From positions 1 to 64,000 of the forward strand of contig CAYPWL010000009.1 in assembly GCA_964414425.1 (NCBI GenBank): DNA of 64,000 nucleotides. The letters are read 5' to 3'. The position numbers and the translations under genes are program-made. Source of the stretch: GYS-P2D sp964414425 (GTDB lineage: Bacteria > Bacteroidota > Bacteroidia > Chitinophagales > Saprospiraceae). This document shows, in pieces, positions 17,529-26,538 of the stretch; position 1 is the stretch's first letter; each line of letters begins with the position of its first letter. Below the pieces are notes generated by a model. The model did no database searches and was not told where the DNA came from. It saw only the letters and a program-made list of their open reading frames with translations.

Positions 17529-18836
17529 CTACTTTTTTCGGAAATATAATGTCAATGGAACACCTGAAAAGTCGTACCTCGCTCTTAACTGATTTTCAAG
17601 ATAGTTCTGGTAGGCTTCCGTGATATGCTTTGGATAATTGCAGAAGAAAGCAAATGACGGGAAGTGAGTTGGTAACTGCGTCAAGTACTTGATCTTAATC
17701 AACTTGCCTCTATGTGCTGGTGGAGGAAACTTAGTGAGCATCTCATCTAAGACTTCGTTGAGTTCGGACGTCTTGATCCGTTGAGTTCTGTTACGGTAGA
17801 CGTCCATCAGTTTTTCGACAGCTTTGAATATCCGCTGCTTTTCAAGGGCAGAAATGAATAAGATTGGCACATCATTAAACGGAGCTAACTTGGACTTCAA
17901 TTCATACTCATAGTCGCGAGCAGTATTGGTTTGTTTTTCGATAAGATCCCATTTATTGACAAGAAGGACGACACCCTTTTTTCTTTTTGCAATTAATGAA
18001 AAGATATTCATGTCTTGTGACTCCAAGCCTTGTGTCGCATCTATCATAAGCAGGCATACATCTGTCTCATCGATGGACTTCACCGCTCTGATGACAGAGT
18101 AAAACTCTAAGTCCTCATGTACTTTTTTCTTCTTACGTATCCCTGCCGTATCAATGAGAATAAACTCTTGACCAAACTTATTATAATGACTGTGGATGGC
18201 GTCTCGAGTGGTCCCAGCGATATTCGTAACTATATTGCGCTCCTCACCTAATAGAGCATTCACTAAGGAAGATTTACCGACATTCGGACGACCCAGGATA
18301 CTGAATCGAGGAAGTTCCTCAGCTTCCGAAGCTGTAGCCTCAGGCGGCAACATATCTATTACCGCATCTAACAACTCACCAGAGCCACTGCCAGTAATGG
18401 AAGACAGGAAAAAGGTATCGTCAAAACCAAGACTCCAAAACTCATTGGCCGCTAGTTGTCTTGTACCATTATCTACTTTATTGACAGCGAGAATTGTGGG
18501 CTTATCTGTCTTGCGCAGCATGCGTGCTACAGACTCGTCAAGATCTGTTATACCAGTAGTTACATCTGTCATAAAGATGATCAGATCTGCCTCGTCAATT
18601 GCAATCTGTACTTGTGTCCGTATAGCCGCTTCAAATACATCTGAAGAGTTACTTACGAAACCTCCTGTATCGACGACATTAACAGATCTCCCATTCCACT
18701 CCGTAAATCCATAGATACGGTCTCTTGTCACCCCCGATATGTTATCGATGATAGACTTTCGCTCTCCGATGAGGCGATTAAATAATGTAGATTTCCCGAC
18801 ATTAGGGCGACCCACTATAGCTATGAGATTTGACAT
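17529..18836 (-). CDS. der: Ribosome assembly GTPase Der (EngA)
   Basis: Essential GTPase for 50S subunit maturation. The 435-aa protein contains two tandem GTPase domains: the first has GRPNVGKSTLFNRL, DTGG and NKVD; the second (about residues 173-345) has GRPNVGKSSLVNALL, DTAGI and NKWD. A C-terminal KH-like domain follows (KIKYLTQLPTHFPSFAFF). All nucleotide-binding motifs are intact. The gene is 9 nt after era on the same strand. Confidence 0.98.
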   Translation of the reverse strand: MSNLIAIVGRPNVGKSTLFNRLIGERKSIIDNISGVTRDRIYGFTEWNGRSVNVVDTGGFVSNSSDVFEAAIRTQVQIAIDEADLIIFMTDVTTGITDLDESVARMLRKTDKPTILAVNKVDNGTRQLAANEFWSLGFDDTFFLSSITGSGSGELLDAVIDMLPPEATASEAEELPRFSILGRPNVGKSSLVNALLGEERNIVTNIAGTTRDAIHSHYNKFGQEFILIDTAGIRKKKKVHEDLEFYSVIRAVKSIDETDVCLLMIDATQGLESQDMNIFSLIAKRKKGVVLLVNKWDLIEKQTNTARDYEYELKSKLAPFNDVPILFISALEKQRIFKAVEKLMDVYRNRTQRIKTSELNEVLDEMLTKFPPPAHRGKLIKIKYLTQLPTHFPSFAFFCNYPKHITEAYQNYLENQLRARYDFSGVPLTLYFRKK

Positions 18837-18845
18837 AGGTAGTTC

Positions 18846-19739
18846 TTACTGCAAATATCCATAAGATTTTAATGATCTGTCATCATCTCGCCATTTCTCT
18901 TTGATTTTTACTCGTAATTCTAAGAAAACCTTGCGATCTAAGAACTCTTCAATGGATTTGCGGGAGTCAGTGCCAAGTCCTTTGATGGCAGATCCACCTT
19001 TACCTATGAGTATTGACTTCTGTGATTTTCGGTTGACTATGATATCTGCCATGATATGAACCATTGGTCCTGATCGAGATTGTTCATCCTTAAAGGTGTG
19101 TACGATCACCTCACAACTATATGGGATTTCTTGATGATACCTTGTCAGGATCTTTTCTCTTATGATCTCTGACACGAAAAATCGTTCACTCTTATCAGTA
19201 AACTGATCCTTTGGGTAGAAGGCGGGGCCTTCGGGTAGATGCTTAGTGATCAGTTTTAAAATACTGTCGGTCCCTATTTTCTCCAAGGCGGAAATCGCAC
19301 AGATGTGATCAAATGACATTTGTTCGCTCCACCAAGCGCTGAGTTTATCTATCTGCTCTTGATCGGACACATCCATTTTATTGATGATCAAGATTTTGGG
19401 TACCTCAATTTTTTTTAGGTTTTTGAGCACTTTAGGATCTATCTGAGGTTTTTCGACTGTATCCGTCATGTAGATTAATATATCCGCATCTTCCAGAGCA
19501 GATAGGGCGAAGGTATTCATCGCACTCTGCATCTTATAGTGGGGTTCGGATATGATCCCGGGCGTATCACTAAATATGATCTGATAGTCATCTTCATTGA
19601 TGATTGCAATGATACGATGTCTTGTAGTCTGCGGTTTATTAGTGATAATAGATAGCCGTTCCCCTATGAGGGCGTTGAGCAGTGTAGACTTACCGACATT
19701 GGGATTTCCGATGATATTAACAAAGCCGGATTTATGCAT
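18846..19739 (-). CDS. era: GTPase Era
   Basis: Binds 16S rRNA near its 3' end and acts in 30S assembly. The 297-aa protein has GNPNVGKSTLLNALIGE (P-loop), DTPGI (G3) and NKMD (G4), then the C-terminal KH domain with GKGGSAIKGLGTDSRKSIEEFL and the usual ending VKIKEKWRDDDR. It overlaps the upstream hypothetical gene by 8 nt and lies directly before der. Confidence 0.98.
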   Translation of the reverse strand: MHKSGFVNIIGNPNVGKSTLLNALIGERLSIITNKPQTTRHRIIAIINEDDYQIIFSDTPGIISEPHYKMQSAMNTFALSALEDADILIYMTDTVEKPQIDPKVLKNLKKIEVPKILIINKMDVSDQEQIDKLSAWWSEQMSFDHICAISALEKIGTDSILKLITKHLPEGPAFYPKDQFTDKSERFFVSEIIREKILTRYHQEIPYSCEVIVHTFKDEQSRSGPMVHIMADIIVNRKSQKSILIGKGGSAIKGLGTDSRKSIEEFLDRKVFLELRVKIKEKWRDDDRSLKSYGYLQ

Positions 19740-20301
19740 ACTCCGACATGATTGTTTGTACGTGTTCGTAGACTCCTTTTGGCTTGAGGTTTTGCCATGT
19801 TATATCGTTATATGGATCTCCCAGCATTACATAATTTTTAAGGTGAACAGAATTCATCTCATCGAGCACATGCTCTCGAGTATTGATAAAACAGATCCAG
19901 CCATCCTCGTCCTTGACATCGTCATACCACTCTTCATAGTAGCAATCATCATCCGAATGAAATGTCAACACATTATCGCAGAGTATGACATACTTTGAGA
20001 TGTCTTGTTTAATGATGTGGTCGATGATCTCTCGTTTGAGATACATCACATCATTATTGATGCAATCATTCCATTCTCCTAATAATTCTATAATCGTATA
20101 TCCTTCGATATAGTCGGTATAGAGTTGCTTAGCATAGAGCGTCGGTGAGCCGATATGGTCCCATTGTGGATGGATAAAATAGTTATAGATTTTTTGACTA
20201 TACTGAAACTCGCTATACTGTCGACCGTAGAATGGACTACTACTATCCTCGGAGGAAATATAACTTTCTCGCCAACGAAAATGTGGTTCTATATCGTGCA
20301 T
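19732..20301 (-). CDS. Conserved hypothetical protein upstream of era
   Basis: A 189-aa protein I do not recognise. It has no signal peptide or membrane segment, so it is probably cytoplasmic. It is rich in acidic and aromatic residues (HSDDDCYYEEWYDDVKDEDG near residue 115; several Tyr and Trp). It is first in the minus-strand unit with era, der, rfbC and rfbD and overlaps era by 8 nt, which suggests translational coupling. The start ATG at 20301 lies about 22 nt after a promoter-like TACTTTG. Confidence 0.7.
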   Translation of the reverse strand: MHDIEPHFRWRESYISSEDSSSPFYGRQYSEFQYSQKIYNYFIHPQWDHIGSPTLYAKQLYTDYIEGYTIIELLGEWNDCINNDVMYLKREIIDHIIKQDISKYVILCDNVLTFHSDDDCYYEEWYDDVKDEDGWICFINTREHVLDEMNSVHLKNYVMLGDPYNDITWQNLKPKGVYEHVQTIMSEYA

Positions 20302-20323
20302 GTAAACATCCTATTGACAGACG

Positions 20324-20356
20324 CAAAGTAGAACAATAATTGTTAAGGCGCTCAAA
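20324..20356 (-). promoter_or_regulatory. Promoter candidate for the era-der-rfbCD unit
   Basis: Reading the minus strand, TTTG (20356-20353), a 22-nt spacer and TACTTTG (20330-20324) resemble the Bacteroidota -33/-7 promoter, with a -7 box one base shorter than TAnnTTTG. It lies 22 nt before the start codon of the first gene. Confidence 0.4.
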
Positions 20357-20424
20357 CATTTCGCTCTTTGTCAATCTGCATAGAATGACTCAAAGTCGTA
20401 TAGATTTCATTTTGAATAAATTGA

Positions 20425-20479
20425 TGCAACACTATTACAACTATTGCTATAAGTCTAATATATTTGCATCATTGTTGCA
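20425..20479 (+). promoter_or_regulatory. Promoter and palindromic operator before the merC-like operon
   Basis: The -7 box TATATTTG (20459-20466) fits TAnnTTTG. It overlaps a near-perfect palindrome TGCATCATTGTTGCA (20465-20479; 12 of 14 paired positions match) that would cover the transcription start. A further half-site TGCAACA lies at 20425-20431. This geometry suggests a repressor site. A Fur-family metal regulator such as Zur is inferred from the operon content, not shown. Confidence 0.5.
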
Positions 20480-20484
20480 CTAAC

Positions 20485-20856
20485 ATGTTGAAGCTCAAAA
20501 AACATATCGATTTATTTGGACTGATCTCATCAGGGCTTTGTGCTGTGCATTGCTTGGCACTCCCCGTACTGATTTCATTAGGTTTTTTGGGGACTATTGG
20601 CAGTTCAATGTCGCATCTTATCTCCGAAGTTCTTGTAGTTGTAGCTAGTACAATCTTAGTCGCATTGTCGATCTATAAGGGTCTCAAAGCTCACGAGAGT
20701 GCTACTCCTTATTGGTTCTTTGCATTTGGATTAGTTACGATTATTGTTGGGTTATTCTACGGATATCACCTACTCATGGCAGCTGGAGGGATCTCATTGG
20801 CTGTCGGTCACTTACTCAATCATAAGTTACTACAAGGAAAGTCAGTAGCTGGATAA
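20485..20856 (+). CDS. MerC-domain membrane protein
   Basis: A small inner-membrane protein of 123 aa with about four hydrophobic helices. The signature of the MerC family, SSGLCAVHCLALPVLIS with its Cys/His pair, lies in the first helix; a His-bearing C-terminus (VGHLLNHKLL) ends it. Mercury transport is known for plasmid MerC. Many Bacteroidota carry chromosomal homologues without a mer operon, and there is no merA or merR here. The ATG at 20485 was chosen because an in-frame TTG upstream would place the operator inside the coding sequence. The next genes encode an ABC transporter with a His-rich loop, so handling of zinc or another divalent metal is the most likely role. Confidence 0.75.
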   Translation: MLKLKKHIDLFGLISSGLCAVHCLALPVLISLGFLGTIGSSMSHLISEVLVVVASTILVALSIYKGLKAHESATPYWFFAFGLVTIIVGLFYGYHLLMAAGGISLAVGHLLNHKLLQGKSVAG

Positions 20857-20887
20857 AACACTCAGCTATTACATCCGTTAGGTGTTT

Positions 20888-21517
20888 ATGCATGCCATCA
20901 GAACAGAGCAACTTCACCATAATTATGGATCGCGAAAGATCAGTTTCCCTGATATCACATGCGAAGCTGGTGATCATACCCTATTATTAGGTCCATCTGG
21001 ATGTGGTAAAACGACACTATTACAACTTATATCAGGAATTAGGAATAGTCAAGCCGGAGATGTATGGATTGACGATACACAGCTTAATAAGCTATCACAA
21101 GCCAAGCGTGATCAATTTAGAGGACGGCATATAGGGATGATCTATCAAACTTCACATTTTGTGAGATCCCTATCAGTATTAGAGAACTTGGCTTTAGCCC
21201 AGCGTTTTGCTGGAGAAACGATTGATAGAGGTAAACTGAAAGGACTATTAGATAAGCTTAATATCCTCGACAAGGCTAATCAGAAAACCTATACCCTTAG
21301 CCAAGGAGAGCAGCAGCGAGTAGCAATAGCACGTGCCCTGGTTAATAATCCAATATTGATCTTAGCCGATGAACCTACATCTGCATTGGATGATAATAAT
21401 ACCAATGCAGTGTTTGATCTACTTGTAAGTCAGGCAGATCAGGTAAATGCTACTCTCATTGTGGTCACTCATGATAATAGGCTCAAATCTAAATTTGACA
21501 AAAGGATAGAGCTATGA
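20888..21517 (+). CDS. ABC transporter ATP-binding protein (LolD/MacB type)
   Basis: A nucleotide-binding subunit of about 209 aa. Motifs: Walker A GPSGCGKTT (about residues 36-44), Q-loop (IGMIYQ), signature LSQGEQQRVAIARAL and Walker B ILILADEPTSALD, then the switch His in VVTHD. The type is that of MacB/LolD/FtsE exporters, which pair with FtsX-like permeases. The stop codon overlaps the start of the permease gene (ATGA), so the two are coupled. An in-frame GTG two codons upstream is an alternative start. Confidence 0.93.
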   Translation: MHAIRTEQLHHNYGSRKISFPDITCEAGDHTLLLGPSGCGKTTLLQLISGIRNSQAGDVWIDDTQLNKLSQAKRDQFRGRHIGMIYQTSHFVRSLSVLENLALAQRFAGETIDRGKLKGLLDKLNILDKANQKTYTLSQGEQQRVAIARALVNNPILILADEPTSALDDNNTNAVFDLLVSQADQVNATLIVVTHDNRLKSKFDKRIEL

Positions 21518-23033
21518 ATCTAATTCAACTGAGCTGGCGAAGTGTTACAGATCGCCCACTTAAGATGTTATTAAGTGTGTTGCTATTTGCCTTGGGGGTT
21601 GGATTGATATCCTTTATCCTCTTGATGGATAAACAGATCCAAGAGAACTTTGAACGGAATCTGGCAGAAGTAGATTTGGTTATCGGAGCGAAAGGGAGTC
21701 CACTCCAAATGATCTTAAGCTCGATGTATCACATCGATGCCCCTACGGGTAATATTTCGTTGAAGGAGATCCGGCCATTTCTCAACCCGCGACATCCATT
21801 AATCGAAGAAGCCTTGCCCATGTCTATGGGAGATAGCTACCGAGGATATCGCATAGTAGGGACCGATCTTAAAATATTAGATTGGTATGGCGCAGAACTG
21901 TCTGAGGGGGAAGTGTGGAAACATAATTTTGAAGTAACTGTGGGCTCCACCGTAGCTCAAGCATTATCAATTAAGCTCGGAGATACCTTTAAGAGTAGTC
22001 ATGGGCTCGTAGATGATGAAAACCTTGAGCATGATGATGCTCAAAGTTTCGTAGTGAAAGGAATATTAAAACCATCGGGCACTGTTGTTGATCAACTGAT
22101 CCTGACTACAACTCAGAGTTTTTGGCTTGTGCATGATCACGATCATGAAGAAGAATCAACGCAGGTAGAGGACGAACACGATCATAGTCACGAAGGGCAT
22201 GATCACGAGCACGATCATCATGATCATGCCGATGACCATCATGATGATGGAGACGACCATAGCCATGAGGATCACGCTCACCACGATCATGGCGGAGCGC
22301 ATANNNNNNNNNNNNNNNNNNNNNNNNNNNNNNNNNNNNNNNNNNNNNNNNNNNNNNNNNNNNNNNNNNNNNNNNNNNNNNNNNNNNNNNNNNNNNNNNN
22401 NNNCATGAGGATCACGCTCACCACGATCATGGCGGAGCGCATAGTCATGCCGAGACTCCACTACCATTAATACAAGAGGCAGACGATAAAGAAATTACTT
22501 CTCTACTGCTTCGATTTAAGGGAAGGAGCTTTCAGGCTCTTAACATGCAGCGCAGTATCAATGAGAATACTGACATGCAAGCAGCAACGCCTGCTATAGA
22601 GATTAATCGACTGTTTGCTATGATGAGCAGTGCGGAGCAAGCTCTGAGGATACTGGCATTGCTGATCATCATCGTTTCGGCTATCAGTGTATTCATATCC
22701 TTATATAGTTCACTCAATGAGCGTCGATATGAACTGGCATTGATGCGATCTATGGGAGCTGGTACCTCTAAGGTATTTAGCCTAATTATACTCGAGGGAG
22801 TCATCTTGGCAATTCTGGGTGCTGTAATAGGCCTTATGCTAAGCCATGGCTTATTGTACTTCTTTGCTGATCACTTGCGAGAAGTATATCGCTATAATTT
22901 TGTTGCTGGGCGATTCTTACCAGCCGAGTTCTATCTCTGCATGGCTGCTTTAGTAGTTGGATTTATTGCAGCGGTTATACCGGCTTATCAAGCTTCGAAG
23001 ACTGATATTGCCGAGACCCTTACGGCACGATAG
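21514..23033 (+). CDS. FtsX-like ABC permease with His-rich periplasmic loop (interrupted by assembly gap)
   Basis: MacB-type permease: one N-terminal transmembrane helix (about residues 17-38), a large periplasmic domain, and three C-terminal helices (LALLIIIVSAISVFISLY, ILEGVILAILGAVIGLML, MAALVVGFIAAVIPAY). The periplasmic part holds a stretch of about 60 residues with some 22 His plus many Asp/Glu, starting HDHDHEEE near residue 206, as in metal-binding loops of zinc transporters. As written the gene appears split: 100 N at 22304-22403 sit between two identical 40-bp copies. Removing the N run and one copy (140 bp) restores a single frame of about 459 codons. I therefore treat it as one intact gene, although the number of His repeats may be under-assembled. 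Confidence 0.85.
22264..22443. other. Assembly gap (100 N) flanked by a 40-bp exact duplicate
   Basis: The 40 bases before the N run (22264-22303) and the 40 bases after it (22404-22443) are identical and fall in the His-rich codon repeat of the permease gene. This is the pattern of two contigs that overlap but were scaffolded with a default gap. The true distance may be zero or a few repeat units. Confidence 0.9.
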
Positions 23034-23044
23034 GAGCTAAGGCT

Positions 23045-25153
23045 TTAAGAAATTCTGCCCCAGTTGAGATTCCGACTCTTGAGTTTGCCTAAGTGATTCT
23101 TAGCAGCTTGATGTTGTGGCTGCTCCATATCTGGATCTTGCTGTAATAAGATTAAAGCCAGATGACGAGCAGTTTCCATGATAGAGCGATCTTCAGTGAT
23201 GCTGGCGATATTGAGTTCTACTACTCCGGATTGTTGTGTGCCAGTGATATCTCCTGGACCTCTCAGTTTCATATCTTCTTCGGCAATCACAAATCCATCA
23301 TTGGTGCGACACATGGTATCTATACGTGACTTGGCATATTTGCTTAGACCAGTCTTAGTCATTAGGATACAATACGATTGGTCAGCACCTCGACCCACTC
23401 GACCTCTGAGTTGATGGAGTTGAGACAAACCGAATCGCTCGGCATTCTCAATGATCATCACCGATGCATTAGGTACATTGACTCCAACTTCTATCACTGT
23501 TGTGGCTACCATGATCTGGGCTGTCTTATTGACAAATCGCTGCATCTCTTGGTCCTTATCTTGAGGTTTCATACGACCATGGACGACTGTGATCTGATAG
23601 TCAGGACGTGGAAAATAGTTGAGGAGCTCTTCATATCCGGACTGGAGATTTTGCAAGTCTAATTTTTCAGATTCATCTATGAGTGGATAGACCACATAGA
23701 TCTGCCGCCCCTTAGCAATCTCTTCTTTCATGAACTTGACGATAAAGCTGCGATGGCTGTCATTGCGGTGTATAGTCTTGATCTCCTTTCGGCCAGGAGG
23801 TAATTCATCGATGACGGATACATCGAGGTCTCCATAGGTTGTCATGGCCAGTGTCCGTGGTATTGGAGTAGCAGTCATCACTAATATATGCGGAGGTATC
23901 TGGTCATTTTTGACCCACAGTCGAGACCGCTGTACGACGCCAAATCGATGTTGCTCGTCTGTGACTGCGAGGCCAAGATTGCTGAATTCCACATGTTCTT
24001 CGAGGATCGCATGAGTTCCTACTAAGATGTCTATGTGTCCTTCTTTTAAGAAGCTTAAGAGCTCTTTTCTAACCCGTCCCTTAACACTGCCGGTTAAGAA
24101 TGCCACCTGGATACCTAAGCCTTTGACCATTTCTGATATGGACTGATAGTGCTGTTGCGCTAAGATCTGAGTAGGTGCTAACATACAGGTCTGATAGCCA
24201 TTGTCTATAGCGATTAGCATCGTCATCAGTGCAACAATAGTCTTGCCGCTACCTACATCACCTTGCAGGAGACGATTCATCTGGACGCCACGACCCATGT
24301 CATGTCGTATCTCCTTGATGACTCGCTTTTGCGCTCCCGTTAACTCAAAGCTTAATTTCTCGTTGTAGAACTTGTTGAAGGCAGTACCTACCACATTAAA
24401 TTGTAACCCTTTCAGCTTCTTATCTCGTTGAACCTTATTGTGCAGGATCATTAATTGAAGGAAGAACAGCTCTTCGAACTTAAGGCGATTGATGGCCTGA
24501 TTGAGGGCTTCACGAGATGGAGGGAAGTGGATCCATCTCATGCTGTCGTAACGACTGCAGATATTGAGTTTTTCCACATAATGGGCTGGAAGAGTTTCTG
24601 GGAGGTCCGCTTCCTGCAGTCTATCTAAGATTCGTTTTATAATTCGACGCCGAGCTCGGATCCCTAAACCTTTCTGATTAAGTTTTTCTGTTGAGGCGTA
24701 GACGGGTAAAAACGGATCTCCACCTATACTGCTGACTTCGATTTCGAGTTCGGGATGCGATATACTCTTGACTCCTCTATATACTTTTACCTTGCCGTTT
24801 AAGATGTAGTTTTGATTGGGCTTTAGCTTATCGACGATCCACTGAGCTCCTTGAAACCAATTGAGCTCTATGAATCCACTGGGATCCTTGAATGATCCAA
24901 CTATGCGAGAGCCACGCTTCATCTTTTTCTTAGCGATACTGATGATCTGTCCCTGCAACTGGACGTTATCGCCATCTTTGGCATCCTTAATCAGTTGATA
25001 AGAGGATCTATCATCATACCTGAAAGGGTATATCTGTAATAGGTCATCGACGCTTGCTACACCGAGCTCACTCTTCAGTACTTTAGCACGGTTCTCTCCA
25101 ACACCTTTCGTGTATTCTATTTTCTCCTTCAGTATGCCACGTGCTGCGCTCAC
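23045..25153 (-). CDS. recG: ATP-dependent DNA helicase RecG
   Basis: Branch-migration helicase that processes stalled replication forks and Holliday junctions. The 702-aa protein has an N-terminal wedge/OB domain (about residues 60-150), helicase motif I GDVGSGKTIVALM (about 294-306), motif II DEQH with RFGVVQR, motif III VMTATPIPRTLAM, motif V TTVIEVGVNVPNASVM and motif VI QLRGRVGRG. It is convergent with the ABC permease gene (11 nt apart). Confidence 0.98.
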   Translation of the reverse strand: MSAARGILKEKIEYTKGVGENRAKVLKSELGVASVDDLLQIYPFRYDDRSSYQLIKDAKDGDNVQLQGQIISIAKKKMKRGSRIVGSFKDPSGFIELNWFQGAQWIVDKLKPNQNYILNGKVKVYRGVKSISHPELEIEVSSIGGDPFLPVYASTEKLNQKGLGIRARRRIIKRILDRLQEADLPETLPAHYVEKLNICSRYDSMRWIHFPPSREALNQAINRLKFEELFFLQLMILHNKVQRDKKLKGLQFNVVGTAFNKFYNEKLSFELTGAQKRVIKEIRHDMGRGVQMNRLLQGDVGSGKTIVALMTMLIAIDNGYQTCMLAPTQILAQQHYQSISEMVKGLGIQVAFLTGSVKGRVRKELLSFLKEGHIDILVGTHAILEEHVEFSNLGLAVTDEQHRFGVVQRSRLWVKNDQIPPHILVMTATPIPRTLAMTTYGDLDVSVIDELPPGRKEIKTIHRNDSHRSFIVKFMKEEIAKGRQIYVVYPLIDESEKLDLQNLQSGYEELLNYFPRPDYQITVVHGRMKPQDKDQEMQRFVNKTAQIMVATTVIEVGVNVPNASVMIIENAERFGLSQLHQLRGRVGRGADQSYCILMTKTGLSKYAKSRIDTMCRTNDGFVIAEEDMKLRGPGDITGTQQSGVVELNIASITEDRSIMETARHLALILLQQDPDMEQPQHQAAKNHLGKLKSRNLNWGRIS

Positions 25154-25233
25154 TTCTCAAAAATAGACACTCTGCATAGACCTCACAATCTGTGAGCGAT
25201 TATATGGACGTATCATGGACAGATGGTTAGCTG

Positions 25234-25241
25234 TATATTTG
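25234..25241 (+). promoter_or_regulatory. -7 promoter box before rbfA
   Basis: TATATTTG matches the Bacteroidota -7 consensus and lies 19 nt before the rbfA ATG. No clear -33 TTG is seen at the usual distance. Confidence 0.45.
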
Positions 25242-25260
25242 CATCAGATATTTTAGACTT

Positions 25261-25605
25261 ATGGAATCGAGACGACAATTGCAGACGGGAGAGCTTATTA
25301 AGAGACATTTTAGCATTGTAATGCGTGAAGAGGGGAGCTACATCTATGGTAGTGAAGTATTAGTTTCTGTAACCAGAGTGATGATGTCTCCAGACTTAGG
25401 ATTAGCTAAGATATACGTGAGCGTATTTAACACCGAAAATAAGAGCGCTGTCATACTCTTACTTAATGAAGAGAAGGTCCGATTAAAACAACAATTCACG
25501 CAACGGATCAGAAAGCATGTGAGGCGTATACCTCGTATAGATATCTATTTGGATGATACCTTGGATGAGATGGATAAGATAGATGAATTGCTCAACTCAC
25601 TATGA
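25261..25605 (+). CDS. rbfA: Ribosome-binding factor A
   Basis: Binds the 30S subunit and helps mature 16S rRNA, also under cold stress. The 114-aa protein has the KH-like fold order of the family: an N-terminal helix with RQLQTGELIKRHFSIVM, the core VTRVMMSPDLGLAKIYVSVF and the C-terminal signature IYLDDTLDEMDKIDELL. Its length is normal. It is a single gene, divergent from recG (107 nt apart) and convergent with the porD gene (10 nt apart). Confidence 0.93.
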   Translation: MESRRQLQTGELIKRHFSIVMREEGSYIYGSEVLVSVTRVMMSPDLGLAKIYVSVFNTENKSAVILLLNEEKVRLKQQFTQRIRKHVRRIPRIDIYLDDTLDEMDKIDELLNSL

Positions 25606-25615
25606 GTTGATCGTG

Positions 25616-26530
25616 CTATCGTAGCTCTTTTAAAAAATCTGCTTGGGCAGGATCGAGTTTAGACATGATATCATAAACTCTCCTTTGCTCACTCTTTACC
25701 GAATTTTTGAATACCTCTAAGATCTCAGCCCTTTTACTATTGGAGAACATCTGAATGATCATACTATTAGGATACTCGTTGTTGAGTACTGCTGCTTCTT
25801 TGATCGCACTAAACATGATGGCTTTTCCAGTATTAACATCGGCTTCGATTCTATCTAACCCTTTGCGGTGATAATCATACATAGCTGATCTGAAGCCCTC
25901 GACCCTTGCGTTTAACAGATTTTCGACCATCCAAAATCTATTGCGATCACCTCCTAATGAAGACCAATTTCGGTCAACGCTGGACACACTCGGTGGGACA
26001 TTGGCTAATATGTTGTTAGCTGTCTTAAAGTGGTCATCTCCACCTAACTGACTAAATGTGTCATAGTCAAATCCCAAGATGATGTAAGCATAGAATGTCA
26101 ATATGGATGATAGGTTATCAGTGAACTGACCTCTATTGTCTCTTAGGGGCTCCCCTGGATTATAGGTAAACGAAATATCACGATCGACATGATTAATCAA
26201 TGGTGAGGTATAAGTGCTGTTAAATACTGGGCGTCCTGAGCTGATATACATGTCAGCTGTAAAACTGCTGGCTGATAAGTCAGCGGTGATATTAAACTGT
26301 ATAGATCCCTCGATTAACTCTTCATTTTCATACTCGTCATTCGTCCATTTACGATCATTGTAGAACTCTTCTATAGCAGACTCCAGTGCTGTAAGTGTCC
26401 GTGGATCCGCTGTTGTGAGTGAGGGAGCATTGACCGTTACATCAATATTAAACTCTTGGGCTTGACTGGCCGTCGAGCTATATACGATTCCTAATAGAGT
26501 AAGTAGGATGTTAATCAATCTTGTAGACAT
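25616..26530 (-). CDS. porD: DUF4835 family protein, PorD of the type IX secretion system
   Basis: A 304-aa exported protein with a signal peptide (about residues 1-24, ending STASQA). Family features are the start QEFNIDVTVNAP, ALESAIEEFYNDRKWTNDEY (about 48-67) and the middle ILTFYAYIILGFDYDTFSQLGG. Members of DUF4835 are annotated as PorD, a periplasmic or outer-membrane-associated T9SS component found in most Bacteroidota. The order bamD-rpoZ-coaBC-porD is conserved in the phylum. A functional T9SS fits the many T9SS cargo proteins in this window. Confidence 0.78.
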   Translation of the reverse strand: MSTRLINILLTLLGIVYSSTASQAQEFNIDVTVNAPSLTTADPRTLTALESAIEEFYNDRKWTNDEYENEELIEGSIQFNITADLSASSFTADMYISSGRPVFNSTYTSPLINHVDRDISFTYNPGEPLRDNRGQFTDNLSSILTFYAYIILGFDYDTFSQLGGDDHFKTANNILANVPPSVSSVDRNWSSLGGDRNRFWMVENLLNARVEGFRSAMYDYHRKGLDRIEADVNTGKAIMFSAIKEAAVLNNEYPNSMIIQMFSNSKRAEILEVFKNSVKSEQRRVYDIMSKLDPAQADFLKELR

Positions 26531-26538
26531 AAATTAGA

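Noticed and set aside
20464..20484. TTG start giving a MerC-like protein with 7 extra residues (MHHCCTN)
   Set aside because: The apparent His/Cys residues come from reading the palindromic operator as codons; ATG 20485 is better.
20485..20856. Mercury resistance locus
   Set aside because: No merA, merR, merT or merP is present; chromosomal MerC-like proteins are common in Bacteroidota without mercury resistance.
22199..22470. Separate small Met/Ile-rich frames around the first N gap
   Set aside because: They are out-of-frame readings of the His-rich repeat created by the artificial gap.
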